The notes beneath the pieces are model-generated. The model worked only from the letters and a program-made list of their open reading frames with translations, ran no database searches and was not told the origin of the DNA. Source: Nocardia cyriacigeorgica (GTDB lineage: Bacteria > Actinomycetota > Actinomycetes > Mycobacteriales > Mycobacteriaceae). Taken from it: a stretch of 64,000 nucleotides of DNA. Position 1 is the stretch's first letter; the number at the start of each line of letters is the position of its first letter. The stretch is from assembly GCF_005863245.1 (NCBI RefSeq), contig NZ_VBUT01000003.1:124001-188000 (forward strand). The letters are read 5' to 3'. Shown one piece after another: positions 39,160 to 48,436 of this stretch. Both the position numbers and the translations under genes were made by a program.

Positions 39160-40638
39160 ATGAGCGCCCGCGTCCCCGTCACCCCGATCGCCGCCGCCGA
39201 TATCGCGGCCTACGACCACGAAACCGATGTGCTTGTGGTCGGTTACGGCTGCGCGGGAGCCGCTGCGGCACTCGATGCCGAGGCCGCAGGAGCCGAGGTG
39301 ATTCTGCTGGAACGGCAGAGCGGCGGCGGTGGATCGTCGGCGTTGTCGGGCGGTGAGATGTATCTCGGCGGCGGCACACCCATCCAGCAGGCCTGCGGAT
39401 TCGACGACACCGCAGAGGAGATGGAGAAATTCCTGCTCGCCGCGCTCGGGCCCGACGCCGACCAGGAGAAGGTGGGGCTCTACAGCCGCGAGAGCGTCGC
39501 GCACTATCAGTGGCTGACCGGCCACGGCGTGCCGTTCAAGCCTTCGCTGTGGGATTCGCCGACGTGGGTGCCGCCCACCGATGACGGCCTGATGTGGATG
39601 GGGGAGAACGCCTACCCGTTCAACGAGATCGCCACCCCGGCCCCGCGCGGGCACCGCGTCACCTCCGACGGTTTCGGCGGCAAGGTGCTCATGGCGGTAC
39701 TGAGCGAGGCCGTGGACCGCACGAATATCGCAGTGCACACCGATACCGCCGCGCTGCGGCTGATCGTCGACGGCAACCGCGTGGTCGGCGTGGTGGCACG
39801 GCATTTCGGTGACACGATGACCTACCGGGCGCGCCGCGGGGTCGTCCTCACCACCGGCGGGTTCGCCGACAACGCGGAGATGCTCGCCCAGCACGCACCG
39901 CAACTGGTGGGGCTCGGCGTCAACAGTGACGGCGGCGACGACGGCCGCGGCATCGTCATCGCGCAAGCTGTCGGTGCGGCGGTCAAGCATATGTCGGCCG
40001 GTCAGGTCGGTATCTCGCTGGTGCCGGGGATGATGGTGCGCGGCATGATCGTCAACGATGTGGGGCAGCGGTTCATCAACGAGGATGTCTACCCGGGTCT
40101 GGTCGGACAGGCGGCACTGTTCAAGCACAACCTGCGGGTGTGGGTGATTCTCGACGAACAGGCCTACGAGGAAGTGCCGGAAGACGAACGCTGGGGCGTG
40201 CGGCCGCATTTCGTCGCCGAGACCCTCGCCGAACTCGAACAGGAGATCGGCATGCCGACAGGCGCCCTGCAAACGACCGTCGGCGAGTACAACCGGCACG
40301 CCGAACGCGGCGAGGACCCCTACTTCCACAAGTCGGCGCGCTGGCTGCGGCCGTTGCGATCGCCGTTCGCCGCGATCGACGTGCGCCGCGGCATGGCCCC
40401 ACCCGAATACGGTGACGGCGGGACCGCGGGCGGTGGCGCGGAGGTGTTCACCATCGGCGGGCTGCGCACCAGCGTCGACGGACACGTTCTCGATCTCGAC
40501 GGCGAACCCATCATCGGCCTTTTCGCCGCCGGTCGCGCCACCTCCGGCCTGCACTCGTGGGGTTATATCAGCGGAACGTCTCTCGGCGACGGCACCTTCT
40601 TCGGTCGCCGCGCGGGCCGGGCCGCCGCAGGACACTAA
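39160..40638 (+). CDS. FAD-dependent oxidoreductase of the KstD/fumarate reductase-like family
   Basis: A 492-residue flavoprotein. The FAD site is VLVVGYGCAGAAAALDAEAAGAEVILLE (about 24-51, read as two parts), GGGGSSALSGGEMYLGGG follows, and the C-terminus has FAAGRATSGLHSWGYISGTSLGDGTFFGRRAG. These features match the 3-ketosteroid dehydrogenase / flavocytochrome c group, which reduce or oxidise C-C double bonds. The steroid 1-dehydrogenase tyrosines cannot be confirmed by eye, so substrate is open. ATG 39160 has CAGGAGAA 5 bases upstream. It stands alone. Confidence 0.85.
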   Translation: MSARVPVTPIAAADIAAYDHETDVLVVGYGCAGAAAALDAEAAGAEVILLERQSGGGGSSALSGGEMYLGGGTPIQQACGFDDTAEEMEKFLLAALGPDADQEKVGLYSRESVAHYQWLTGHGVPFKPSLWDSPTWVPPTDDGLMWMGENAYPFNEIATPAPRGHRVTSDGFGGKVLMAVLSEAVDRTNIAVHTDTAALRLIVDGNRVVGVVARHFGDTMTYRARRGVVLTTGGFADNAEMLAQHAPQLVGLGVNSDGGDDGRGIVIAQAVGAAVKHMSAGQVGISLVPGMMVRGMIVNDVGQRFINEDVYPGLVGQAALFKHNLRVWVILDEQAYEEVPEDERWGVRPHFVAETLAELEQEIGMPTGALQTTVGEYNRHAERGEDPYFHKSARWLRPLRSPFAAIDVRRGMAPPEYGDGGTAGGGAEVFTIGGLRTSVDGHVLDLDGEPIIGLFAAGRATSGLHSWGYISGTSLGDGTFFGRRAGRAAAGH

Positions 40639-40687
40639 CGGCGCCTGCCGCGAGCCGATGTCGCGATAACCGCGCGGAGCGGGAAGG

Positions 40688-41941
40688 ATGACCCGCATGC
40701 TGCGCAGTTTTCAGGTGACCAATCACAAATCGCTGGCCGACCGGCAGGAGTTGCGGTTGAGTCGCGGGTCGGGCCCGGTCGCGGTGCCGGTGACTGCGGT
40801 CCACGGCGCCGTGGGTGCGGGCAAGACCAGCCTGATCGACGCGCTCGGCCAGATGCGCGACGCGGTGCTGCATTCGGTGACCGGCTGGGATCCGTATGCG
40901 GGGCCGGTGCGTTCACCGCATCTCGGGTTCGCCGATCGGCCGACGGAGTTCGTGGCCTCGTTCGTGGCCGAGGGGTGCCCGTACACCTACGGCTTCGCGC
41001 TCGACAATGCCGACGTCATCGCGGAATGGCTGTACGCGCACCCGCGTTCGCGTAAGCGGATCGTGTTCGAGCGGACCGGTGAGCAGATCAAGATCGGGCC
41101 GATGTTCGAGGCGGCGCGCTACGGGATCGCCGCGCTCGCTCCGTTGGTGCGCCCGAACTCGCTGCTGCTGAGCCTGGCGGGCCAGATGTATGCCGAGGCG
41201 CTGGTGCCGGCCTATCGGTGGTTCGAATCGATGCTCGAGGTGCAGTGCGGGCCGGCCGAGCCGGCGCGGGTCGAATATCTGGTGGGCAGCCACATCTCCC
41301 GCTCCGCCGAGAACGCCGCCCGGTTGCTGACCCTGCTGCGCACCGTCGACCTCGGCATCACCGATCTGCTGATCGCCGAGAACGATCCGCTCTACGCCGA
41401 CTACCTGCGCGAACTCGACGTCGACATCGCCGGGCTCACCGAGCAGGCCGAGCGCGCGGCGTCCTCACCCGCCTACGCGGAGACGCTGCTCAGCGATAAC
41501 GGCGTCACCCCGGTGCTGCTCGAACGCGAGCTGACCAACCTGAAGAACGCCCGCGACGCCCTCTACGAGCGGATGGTGGACCGGCGCGGTGTCGGGCTGC
41601 GGCTGGTGCACGAGGGCATCGACGTCCCGTTCCACATCGGCGACGAATCCACCGCCACACTCACCCTGCTGCGGCTGCTGCCGACGATGCTCGACGCGCT
41701 CGACTCGGGCAAGGTGCTGGCCGTCGACGATATCGGCGGGCAGCTTCCCGCCGAGGAGACCGACCGGCTCATCCAGCTGTTCCAGAACCCGGAAACCAAT
41801 GCCCGTGGCGCCCAATTGATCTTCACCACCAACAACCGCACCCTCATCGATCGCGGAAACGGCCGTTCCAGCCGGACCCGCTCCTCGGTCTGGCAGCTGC
41901 GCCGCACCGAACACGGCACCAGCGAACTCGCCCCGCGCTGA
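40688..41941 (+). CDS. AAA family ATPase (OLD/RloA/RecF-like), orphan
   Basis: A 417-residue ATPase opening with SFQVTNHKSLADRQELRL, typical of RecF/OLD-type ATPases. Walker A is GAVGAGKTSL (about 40-49). The late VLAVDDIGGQLPAEET is a Walker B-like segment in which the usual DE is DD, followed by LIFTTNNRTLID (sensor/H-loop region). No nuclease domain or partner toxin is present or adjacent. Relatives act in abortive infection or DNA repair, but no function can be assigned. ATG 40697 is an alternative start with a better-spaced GGAAGG. Confidence 0.75.
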   Translation: MTRMLRSFQVTNHKSLADRQELRLSRGSGPVAVPVTAVHGAVGAGKTSLIDALGQMRDAVLHSVTGWDPYAGPVRSPHLGFADRPTEFVASFVAEGCPYTYGFALDNADVIAEWLYAHPRSRKRIVFERTGEQIKIGPMFEAARYGIAALAPLVRPNSLLLSLAGQMYAEALVPAYRWFESMLEVQCGPAEPARVEYLVGSHISRSAENAARLLTLLRTVDLGITDLLIAENDPLYADYLRELDVDIAGLTEQAERAASSPAYAETLLSDNGVTPVLLERELTNLKNARDALYERMVDRRGVGLRLVHEGIDVPFHIGDESTATLTLLRLLPTMLDALDSGKVLAVDDIGGQLPAEETDRLIQLFQNPETNARGAQLIFTTNNRTLIDRGNGRSSRTRSSVWQLRRTEHGTSELAPR

Positions 41942-41978
41942 GCGCGGCCGCCGCTCGAACCGCCACTAGGCTGTGCTC

Positions 41979-42323
41979 ATGCTGGAATTCGCGATGCTGG
42001 TGATCATGATCGGCGCCCTGGCCGGGATGATCGCGCTGTACCTGCGCGGCCGTCGCGGCGTCCGGTTGTCCGAGCCCGAGGTGGGCACGCTCTACGTCAC
42101 CGGGGTGAGTCCGCGCCCCGACGACCTCACCGGCGAGCAGTATGTCACCATCACCGGCAACCTGACCGGACCGATGGTCGAGGGTGCGGTCGTCTACGGC
42201 CGCTTCGCCTGGGACGTGAACAATTGGCCGTCCATCGGCGACACCTTCACCGTCGCCTACCCGCCGGGCAAACCGGACAAATGGCAGCTGTACAGCCCGG
42301 GTGCGGCGGGGCCCGGCGCCTGA
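41979..42323 (+). CDS. Small membrane-anchored protein of unknown function
   Basis: A 114-residue protein with one N-terminal membrane helix (LEFAMLVIMIGALAGMIALYL, about 2-22), a basic RGRRG stop-transfer, and a soluble part rich in beta-like segments (GTLYVTGVSPRPD, YVTITGNLTGPM, VVYGRFAWDVNNWP). I do not recognise the family. A positive-inside topology would place the soluble domain in the cytoplasm. It begins 37 bases after the ATPase gene and might be co-transcribed with it. Confidence 0.7.
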   Translation: MLEFAMLVIMIGALAGMIALYLRGRRGVRLSEPEVGTLYVTGVSPRPDDLTGEQYVTITGNLTGPMVEGAVVYGRFAWDVNNWPSIGDTFTVAYPPGKPDKWQLYSPGAAGPGA

Positions 42324-42361
42324 CCAGGCATCGGTGGCGCCCGCGATGGCAGGATGCGGGC

Positions 42362-42868
42362 ATGGGTGTGAACGCCGATCTGATCGTCCGGGACGCGCTG
42401 CCGACGGAGTACGCGGCGGTGTCGGAGCTGACCGTCGAGGTCTACGTCGGCGAGGGCTACGTTCCCGCAGGCAACCCGTATGTGCACGAGCTGGCCGACG
42501 TGGAGCACCGCGCGGCGTCGGCGCAGGTGCTGGTGGCCGTGCATGAGGATCGGGTGGTCGGCTCGTTGACCGTCGCCCGCCCCGGCACGCCGTATGCGGA
42601 GATCGCGCGCGCCGGTGAGCTGGAGTTTCGGATGCTCGCCGTCAGTAAGCGGGCCCGCGGGCTCGGCGTGGGGACGACGCTGGTGCGTACGGTGATCGAG
42701 ATGGCCTCGGCGCAGGGTTTCGAGGCGGTGGTGTTGACCACGATGGCGCCGATGGTCGACGCCCGGCGTATCTACGACCGGTTCGGTTTCGTCGCGGTGC
42801 CGGAACGGGATTGGCGCACCGAGGACGGCCAGCCTCTCACGGTGTTGCGTCTGCCGCTTGCCGGCTGA
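42362..42868 (+). CDS. GNAT family N-acetyltransferase
   Basis: A 168-residue acetyltransferase. The acetyl-CoA pyrophosphate loop is KRARGLGVGTTLV (about 98-110, RxxGxG/A form) and MAPMVDARRIYDRFGFVAVPERD is the C-terminal motif B segment. N-acetylation of an unknown amine is expected. ATG 42362 was chosen since the upstream extension lies over the preceding gene end. Confidence 0.88.
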   Translation: MGVNADLIVRDALPTEYAAVSELTVEVYVGEGYVPAGNPYVHELADVEHRAASAQVLVAVHEDRVVGSLTVARPGTPYAEIARAGELEFRMLAVSKRARGLGVGTTLVRTVIEMASAQGFEAVVLTTMAPMVDARRIYDRFGFVAVPERDWRTEDGQPLTVLRLPLAG

Positions 42869-42901
42869 GCAGCGAGTCCGGCCGTCGAGCCGAGTCGCGA
42901 A

Positions 42902-43552
42902 TCAGCCGAGGACCGTCGCCACGATGCCGGCCAGATAGCCGAGCCGCGCGACCTCCGACGGCCGGAAGTCGGGCCCGCCGGGGCGTCCGAGCAGCAGCAC
43001 CTTGCTGGAATCGCCCAGCGGGGCCGCGGCGAGTTTGGTGTCCATATCGCGCCAGATCTCGGGCACCCAGTCGGCCTCGGGGTCGAGCACGGTCGGCTTG
43101 TTCAACGGCATCCACGGCGCCGAGGACGCCTGGGTTTCCGGGGCGCTCTGGCTGCCGACGACGCGGTAGGCGCCCTGCGGGCCGAGATCGAGAATGGTGC
43201 TCCAGCCGACGCGCAGCACCCGGGGCGCGCCGTCGACCAGCACCTGTAATCGGTCATCGCGGGCGCTGGCGACCTGGTCGATCAGCTCGAGCTCACGGTG
43301 GGTGTCCAGTACTCCGGAGTACGGCCGGATCGAATCGACGTGCACATCGCTGATCGATTCTGCGGCGGTGATCAAGGTGTCGGGCAATGCCCCTGGCGAC
43401 ACCTCCACAACCAGATCGTCGACCGCGAAGCCTGCCCCGCGTTCCACGACATCCAGCGAGAGGATGTCGGCGCCCACGGAGCCGAGTGCGAGTGCGAGTG
43501 CACCGAGGCTTCCCGGACGATCCGGAAGTTGCACGCGGAGCAGGTAAGACAC
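42902..43552 (-). CDS. ACT domain amino-acid-binding protein (Rv3013-like)
   Basis: A 216-residue protein beginning with an ACT domain (SYLLRVQLPDRPGSLGALALALGSVGADILSLDVVERG, residues 2-39 seen in order) that binds amino acids in regulators. The C-terminal half has a GAF-like ILDLGPQGAYRVVG stretch of unknown role. It precedes gatC divergently, exactly as in M. tuberculosis (Rv3013/Rv3012c). GTG 43552 has AAGGA upstream and the conserved start. A link to glutamine or serine sensing is possible but unproven. Confidence 0.85.
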   Translation of the reverse strand: MSYLLRVQLPDRPGSLGALALALGSVGADILSLDVVERGAGFAVDDLVVEVSPGALPDTLITAAESISDVHVDSIRPYSGVLDTHRELELIDQVASARDDRLQVLVDGAPRVLRVGWSTILDLGPQGAYRVVGSQSAPETQASSAPWMPLNKPTVLDPEADWVPEIWRDMDTKLAAAPLGDSSKVLLLGRPGGPDFRPSEVARLGYLAGIVATVLG

Positions 43553-44007
43553 GTGCTGTCCTTTCCTTGGCGGCCGAGCCTGGCGAACGTATACCCGGTC
43601 TGGCAATCCTTACACCCTCGAGCGCCGGTTATCGAGTCGAAAGTTTCCGGAATCCACTCGGTTTGCCGATGCTTCCGGTGATTTCAGCATGTCGGCTCGA
43701 TGTCTCATAGGTGTATCGAACATGAACCAGTAGTGAACGACGCGGGATCGGTCGAGTAGCCGGAGCTGTGGATGCCGCCCGCGGCGCGGCGCGGCGGTTG
43801 CGGAGCCGACCGAATCGAGGGCGGGCCGGCCGGAACGGCGGTCGCATCGAGCGGGCCCGCCGGCGGAACGGTCGCGGCTCGGTGCCGGGCAGCGGCGATG
43901 CGGTGCGGGCAGGTCGCTAGGCTATGCGTGCCGTTGCGTATAGCGCAGTAGATGTACATACACGCAACGCAAGCCCGTCCACGCGCAACTTTCGAAAGGG
44001 GTCCGCG
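43553..44007. promoter_or_regulatory. Divergent upstream region of gatCA
   Basis: About 455 bases without a supported gene, between the ACT protein and gatC. Short frames do not resemble proteins. Near the gatC end, 8-bp arms CGTTGCGT (43932-43939) and ACGCAACG (43962-43969) can form a hairpin with a 22-base loop holding TGTACA. It could be an operator or a 5' leader structure. AAAGGGG is the gatC ribosome site. Confidence 0.45.
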
Positions 44008-44307
44008 GTGCCCGCCATCTCCCGCGACGAGGTCGCCCACCTCGCCCGGCTGTCCAGGCTCGCCCTGACCGACGACGAACTGGATCAGTTCGCCGGTCAG
44101 CTGGATTCGATCCTCAGCCATGTGCGGACCATCTCCGAGGTCGCCGCCGCCGACGTCCCCGCCACCGCCTCGCCCAACCCGGCGACCAATGTCACCCGCC
44201 CGGACGTGGTGGTGCCCGGCCTGACCCCGAACGAGGCGCTCTCGGGTGCGCCCGCGGTCGAAGAGCAGCGGTTCATGGTGCCGCAGATCCTGGGAGAAGC
44301 AGAATGA
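44008..44307 (+). CDS. gatC: Asp-tRNA(Asn)/Glu-tRNA(Gln) amidotransferase subunit C
   Basis: The 99-residue linker subunit of the GatCAB complex, which amidates misacylated Glu-tRNA(Gln) or Asp-tRNA(Asn). It shows the family start [21 protein letters not shown] and the C-terminal PFVP-like QRFMVPQIL segment. GTG 44008 follows AAAGGGG and gives the same length as M. tuberculosis GatC. Its stop overlaps the gatA start (ATGA). GatB is outside this window. Confidence 0.95.
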   Translation: MPAISRDEVAHLARLSRLALTDDELDQFAGQLDSILSHVRTISEVAAADVPATASPNPATNVTRPDVVVPGLTPNEALSGAPAVEEQRFMVPQILGEAE

Positions 44308-45830
44308 GTTCAGCATCGCAAGGCGATTCCATGAGGGGTGGCGGCCGGGCGACGGGTGGGCGTGAGTTGACGCAGCTGTCGGCGGCGGAGCTGGCCGACA
44401 AGATCCACTCCCGCGAGGTCACCTCCACGCAGGTCACCCAGGCGCATCTGGACCGCATCGCCGAGGTCGACGGCGAGTACAACGCCTTCCTGCACGTCGC
44501 CGGTGAACAGGCGCTCGCGGCAGCCGCGGCCGTGGACACCGCGCTGGACGCGGGGCAGGCGCCGGTCTCCCCGCTGGCCGGAGTTCCATTGGCGCTCAAG
44601 GACGTGTTCACCACGACCGATATGCCCACCACCTGCGCGTCGAAGATCCTGGAAGGCTGGGTCTCGCCGTATGACGCCACGCTGACCACGCGGTTGCGCG
44701 AGGCGGGTATCCCGATCCTCGGCAAGACCAACATGGACGAGTTCGCGATGGGGTCGTCCACCGAGAACTCCGCCTACGGGCCGACCAAGAACCCGTGGGA
44801 CACCTCCCGCATTCCGGGTGGATCCGGTGGCGGTTCGGCCGCGGCGCTGGCCTCGTATCAGGCGCCGCTGGCGATCGGCACCGATACCGGTGGCTCGATC
44901 CGTCAGCCCGCCGCGGTGACCGCGACCGTCGGTACCAAGCCCACCTACGGCACCGTTTCGCGTTTCGGCCTGGTGGCCTGCGCGTCGTCGCTGGATCAGG
45001 GCGGTCCGTGCGGGCGCACGGTGCTCGACACCGCGCTGCTGCACGAGGTGATCGCCGGCCACGATCCGCGCGACTCCACCTCCCGTGACGTGCCCGTCCC
45101 GCCGGTGGTCGCCGCCGCGCGCGCCGGTGCGAGCGGTGATCTGCGCGGGGTGAAGATCGGTGTGGTCAAGGAACTGCATTCCGACAGCTACCAGCCCGGT
45201 GTGCTGGAATCCTTCGACGCCGCCGTCGCGGTGCTGAAGGAACTCGGCGCCGAGGTGATCGAGGTGTCGTGCCCGCACTTCGAATACGCGCTGTCCTCGT
45301 ACTACCTGGTCATGCCGAGTGAGGTGTCGTCGAACCTGGCGCGCTTCGATGCCATGCGCTACGGCCTGCGCGTCGACGACGACGGCACGCACAGCGCCGA
45401 GCAGGTGATGGCCGCGACCCGCGCCGCCGGTTTCGGCCCCGAGGTCAAGCGCCGCATCATGATCGGCACCTACGCGCTGTCGGCCGGTTACTACGACGAG
45501 TACTACGGCCAGGCGCTCAAGGTCCGCACCCTGATCGCCCGCGATTTCGACGCTGCCTACGAGCAGGTCGACGTGCTGGTCTCGCCGACCAGCCCGTTCA
45601 CCCCGTGGAAGCTGGGCGAGAAGGTCGACGATCCGCTGGCGATGTACCTGTCGGACCTGTGCACCCTGCCCACCAACCTGGCCGGGCATCCGGCCATGTC
45701 GGTGCCGTCGGGGCTGAGCAAGGACGACGGCATGCCCGTCGGCCTGCAGATCATGGCGCCGGCGCTGGCCGACGACCGGCTGTACCGGGTGGGTGCGGCG
45801 TACGAGGCCGCGCGGGGGCCGATCGCCTGA
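44304..45830 (+). CDS. gatA: Glutamyl-tRNA(Gln) amidotransferase subunit A
   Basis: The amidase subunit that frees ammonia from glutamine. The Lys-Ser-Ser triad is visible as K99 (ALKDVF), S174 (GGSGGGS) and nucleophile S198 (DTGGSIRQ), spaced as in other GatA proteins. 508 residues, with an N-terminal extension of about 20 Ser/Gly residues before the conserved [10 protein letters not shown]. Translation is coupled to gatC, with GGGAG upstream of ATG 44304. In M. tuberculosis pfkA follows directly; here about 17.5 kb intervene. Confidence 0.97.
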   Translation: MSSASQGDSMRGGGRATGGRELTQLSAAELADKIHSREVTSTQVTQAHLDRIAEVDGEYNAFLHVAGEQALAAAAAVDTALDAGQAPVSPLAGVPLALKDVFTTTDMPTTCASKILEGWVSPYDATLTTRLREAGIPILGKTNMDEFAMGSSTENSAYGPTKNPWDTSRIPGGSGGGSAAALASYQAPLAIGTDTGGSIRQPAAVTATVGTKPTYGTVSRFGLVACASSLDQGGPCGRTVLDTALLHEVIAGHDPRDSTSRDVPVPPVVAAARAGASGDLRGVKIGVVKELHSDSYQPGVLESFDAAVAVLKELGAEVIEVSCPHFEYALSSYYLVMPSEVSSNLARFDAMRYGLRVDDDGTHSAEQVMAATRAAGFGPEVKRRIMIGTYALSAGYYDEYYGQALKVRTLIARDFDAAYEQVDVLVSPTSPFTPWKLGEKVDDPLAMYLSDLCTLPTNLAGHPAMSVPSGLSKDDGMPVGLQIMAPALADDRLYRVGAAYEAARGPIA

Positions 45831-45878
45831 GTTCGGAGCTTCCCGCACCGGCGCGTTCCCCGGTGCGGGTCTCACCGA

Positions 45879-46346
45879 TCAGGCCGCGTGCAAGCTCTCG
45901 GCTTGCCGCGCAACACCTTCGGTCATCCCGGTGAACCCGCGCCGCAGCGCCTTGCCGAGCGCGAGTTCGACCACCGGCTGCAGCCAGCCGCCGAGTTCGA
46001 AATGCGATTCGTAGCGGGTGCGGTCGGGGCCGAGCGCGGTGACGGTGTGGGTGCGCCTGCTGTGCAGCGCGCCGAACGGCACCGGCTTCATCGAATAGCT
46101 GAACTCCTCGCCGGGAGTGTGGCTGGTGATGAATTCGCGCTGGCGCCGCGGCTTCGACCCGGTCAGGTGGACGACCATGTCGATCGGCGCGCCGACCTCC
46201 AGGGTGGAGCGGCATTCGCTGACGAAGGGGTTCCATTCGCCGTACCGCTCGAATCCGGTGATCACACCCCACACGACATCGGCGGGTGCGGCTATCTCGA
46301 CTGTTCCGTCCACGACAAACACACCCAAAACTAGAACCTGTTTCAT
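45879..46346 (-). CDS. SRPBCC (START-like) domain protein
   Basis: A 155-residue protein with the START/Bet v1-like pattern: VDGTVEIAAPADVVWGVITGFERYGEWNPFV in the first 45 residues (seen in short pieces), then VVHLTGS and a long C-terminal helix. Such proteins bind hydrophobic ligands or act as polyketide-type cyclases/dehydratases. No biosynthetic partner lies next to it. The start could be an internal GTG before DGTVEIAAP, since the first 11 residues are poorly supported. Confidence 0.8.
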   Translation of the reverse strand: MKQVLVLGVFVVDGTVEIAAPADVVWGVITGFERYGEWNPFVSECRSTLEVGAPIDMVVHLTGSKPRRQREFITSHTPGEEFSYSMKPVPFGALHSRRTHTVTALGPDRTRYESHFELGGWLQPVVELALGKALRRGFTGMTEGVARQAESLHAA

Positions 46347-46366
46347 AGCGGGGTCAACCCCCGGGC

Positions 46367-48205
46367 TCAGCAGTCGGGCAGGGCGGTGCCCTGATCGGCG
46401 CCGTAGCGGTGACCGTGCCCGGGCGGGGCGTCCAGGGCGGCGAGCAGATCGGCGGTGGTCTGCACGAAGCTCACCACCGGCAGCCAGCCCGGCACCGGGG
46501 CGTCCACGCGCGCGTCGCGCAGATCCGGCGCCCGCCACAGCAGCGACGGCGACCAGTGCACCACCGGATCGGACGTATTGGCCAGCACGGTCGCGCCGGT
46601 ACGGTGCACGGACCCGACAGGCGGCCCGGCCCACAGCACCGAGCAGGTGCGGCGGTCCTGCTCGGCGGCGTCGGCGAAGATCGCGCTGCCACCGAGAGCA
46701 CCGAGGCTCTGGCCGTAGACATGCAGGCGCGGCTTCGTCGCGAGGGTGGCGATGCGCTGTTCGACGGCGGTGAACAGGGCCCGCGCGGATTCGGCGGCGG
46801 CGTCGCGCCCGAACAGGAACGTCGCCCAGCTCGGCGCATAGGAGTACTGAAGCCCGACCAGTGCGACGTCGCCGTGGAAGCGTTGGTCGAGACCCTTGAT
46901 CGCATTGGCGTCGATCCAGCCCGACCCGGTGGGGACTGCGATCACCACATGCGATCGCGTCAGCCCGCCGGAGCGCTCCAATTCCTGAACGGCAAGGGCG
47001 ACACGGGATTCCAGATCGGGCGCTGACTCCAGCCCGACATACACCCGTACCGGCCCGAGCGGCTCCCCGGAGACGAACCGCCTGCCCTCCGCGCCCAGCG
47101 ACGGCCAGCTGATGACGGAATCGGCGCTGCCCGAACGCGTCGCCGAGACCGGGCGCGGCACCTCGGGGTCCATCGCGGCGTTGGCGGTGGCGTAGGCGCC
47201 GCGCCGCCAGTCGACGATCGACGGCACGCCGACCAGACCGAGCACCGCGGCCGCCACCACGCCGACGGCGACCGCGCGGGTACGCCCGAGAGTGCGCACC
47301 ACCCAGCCGATTCCGCGCGCCAGGCCATACAGTAGACCCGCGATCATCGTCGCTCCGAGCGCGCACCACAGCCAGTAGTCCGGTCCGATCGCCGGGGTAC
47401 CCATCGCGGCGCGCAGCCGGTTCTGCCAGTGGCTCGCGTGGACGGCCGCGCCGGTGATCAGCAGTGCTGTCGCGCCGAGTACTGGCATCCGCCAGCGCGA
47501 CCGATCCCGGAGCACGCCGCACTTGCGCAGCACGAACCGGGCGATGCCGGTGATCCCCAGCGTGATCGCCACCAGTAGACCCGTCAGCACCGCCTGCGCC
47601 ATCGGGGTGCGCGGTAGCAGGCCGGGCGCGAGCGAGACCAGTACTCCGGTGCCGATGGCGAGCGTGGTGGCGCTCCGTGGTGGGTGAAGGAACCGCCCGA
47701 GCCGGCTGCGGTTCTCTCGATCGCGCGTGAGATCGGTAGCCCGGGATTGTCGTGACGGACAGTCGATCTCGTCACGAAGATCCGCTGCCGGATCAGCACC
47801 CTGTCGTGTGACATGTGCACTCGCGGGCTGTCGGGCAGCCGGCTCACGTCCGCGTCCGGACACTCCTCTGGAAGCATCCTGGACGACGAGGGCTTTCGAC
47901 GGAGGATGGTGGGGCTCGCTTACCGGCGTTCGGCTGCTCGGCTGTCGATCGCCGCCGCTCTTCATCGGGTCGAGGGCACCCGGTGTCGCGGCGGGAGCTG
48001 GTGCCGGTTCGCTGGGCCCGGTCGCCGGACGGGTGCACGGTACCGCGCGCGCCGGTCGCCGAGCGTCGTCCGGAGCGAGGCTGCCGGCATCGGTGTCCGG
48101 TTCCAAGGAGGACGTTCGCGCGGAAACACGCCGGCCGTGCAGTGCGGTATCTGTGGGCGCGGAAGCCCTGCCGTCTCGTGTGGCCGTGGTCGTGGAATCG
48201 CTCAT
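46367..48205 (-). CDS. Large membrane alpha/beta hydrolase (Abhydrolase_9 type)
   Basis: A 612-residue protein in three parts. A Pro/Arg/Ser-rich disordered N-terminal region covers about 1-175. Five to six membrane helices follow (about 185-345; ATTLAIGTGVLVSLAPG, LLVAITLGITGIARFVL). A C-terminal alpha/beta hydrolase domain has nucleophile S500 in YGQSLG and a late HWSPSLLWR segment. The combination matches the Abhydrolase_9 N-terminal plus catalytic domain family of mycobacteria, whose substrate is not known to me. ATG 48205 has AGAGGTTG upstream. Lipid or wall-ester hydrolysis is an inference. Confidence 0.8.
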   Translation of the reverse strand: MSDSTTTATRDGRASAPTDTALHGRRVSARTSSLEPDTDAGSLAPDDARRPARAVPCTRPATGPSEPAPAPAATPGALDPMKSGGDRQPSSRTPVSEPHHPPSKALVVQDASRGVSGRGREPAARQPASAHVTRQGADPAADLRDEIDCPSRQSRATDLTRDRENRSRLGRFLHPPRSATTLAIGTGVLVSLAPGLLPRTPMAQAVLTGLLVAITLGITGIARFVLRKCGVLRDRSRWRMPVLGATALLITGAAVHASHWQNRLRAAMGTPAIGPDYWLWCALGATMIAGLLYGLARGIGWVVRTLGRTRAVAVGVVAAAVLGLVGVPSIVDWRRGAYATANAAMDPEVPRPVSATRSGSADSVISWPSLGAEGRRFVSGEPLGPVRVYVGLESAPDLESRVALAVQELERSGGLTRSHVVIAVPTGSGWIDANAIKGLDQRFHGDVALVGLQYSYAPSWATFLFGRDAAAESARALFTAVEQRIATLATKPRLHVYGQSLGALGGSAIFADAAEQDRRTCSVLWAGPPVGSVHRTGATVLANTSDPVVHWSPSLLWRAPDLRDARVDAPVPGWLPVVSFVQTTADLLAALDAPPGHGHRYGADQGTALPDC

Positions 48206-48291
48206 CGGGCAACCTCTGCTGTGCTGAAAGGAATGGCGTCGGTGGCGGAAGGGGCTGTTGGGTGCGTCGGGGTTTCTGCGCCTGGTCACGT

Positions 48292-48436
48292 CACGTCGGC
48301 GGTACGGGCACCGCCGTGGTCACGTCGGCGGAACGGGCGCTGCCGTGGTCACGTCGGCGGAACGGGCGCGGCGGTGGTCACGTCGGCGGTACGGGCGCTG
48401 CCGTGGTCACGTCGCCGGAACGGGCACTGCGGTCCA
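48292..48436. repeat. 29-bp tandem repeat, about five copies
   Basis: The unit CACGTCGGCGG...GCCGTGGT starts at 48292, 48321, 48350, 48379 and 48408, a strict 29-base period. Copies differ at a few bases; the last is diverged. There are no spacers, so it is not a CRISPR array. The last copy supplies the stop codon and last residues of the phospholipase gene on the minus strand. Confidence 0.85.

Noticed and set aside
48292..48436. CRISPR-like array
   Set aside because: The 29-base copies are contiguous with no unique spacers, so this is a simple tandem repeat. No cas genes are present.
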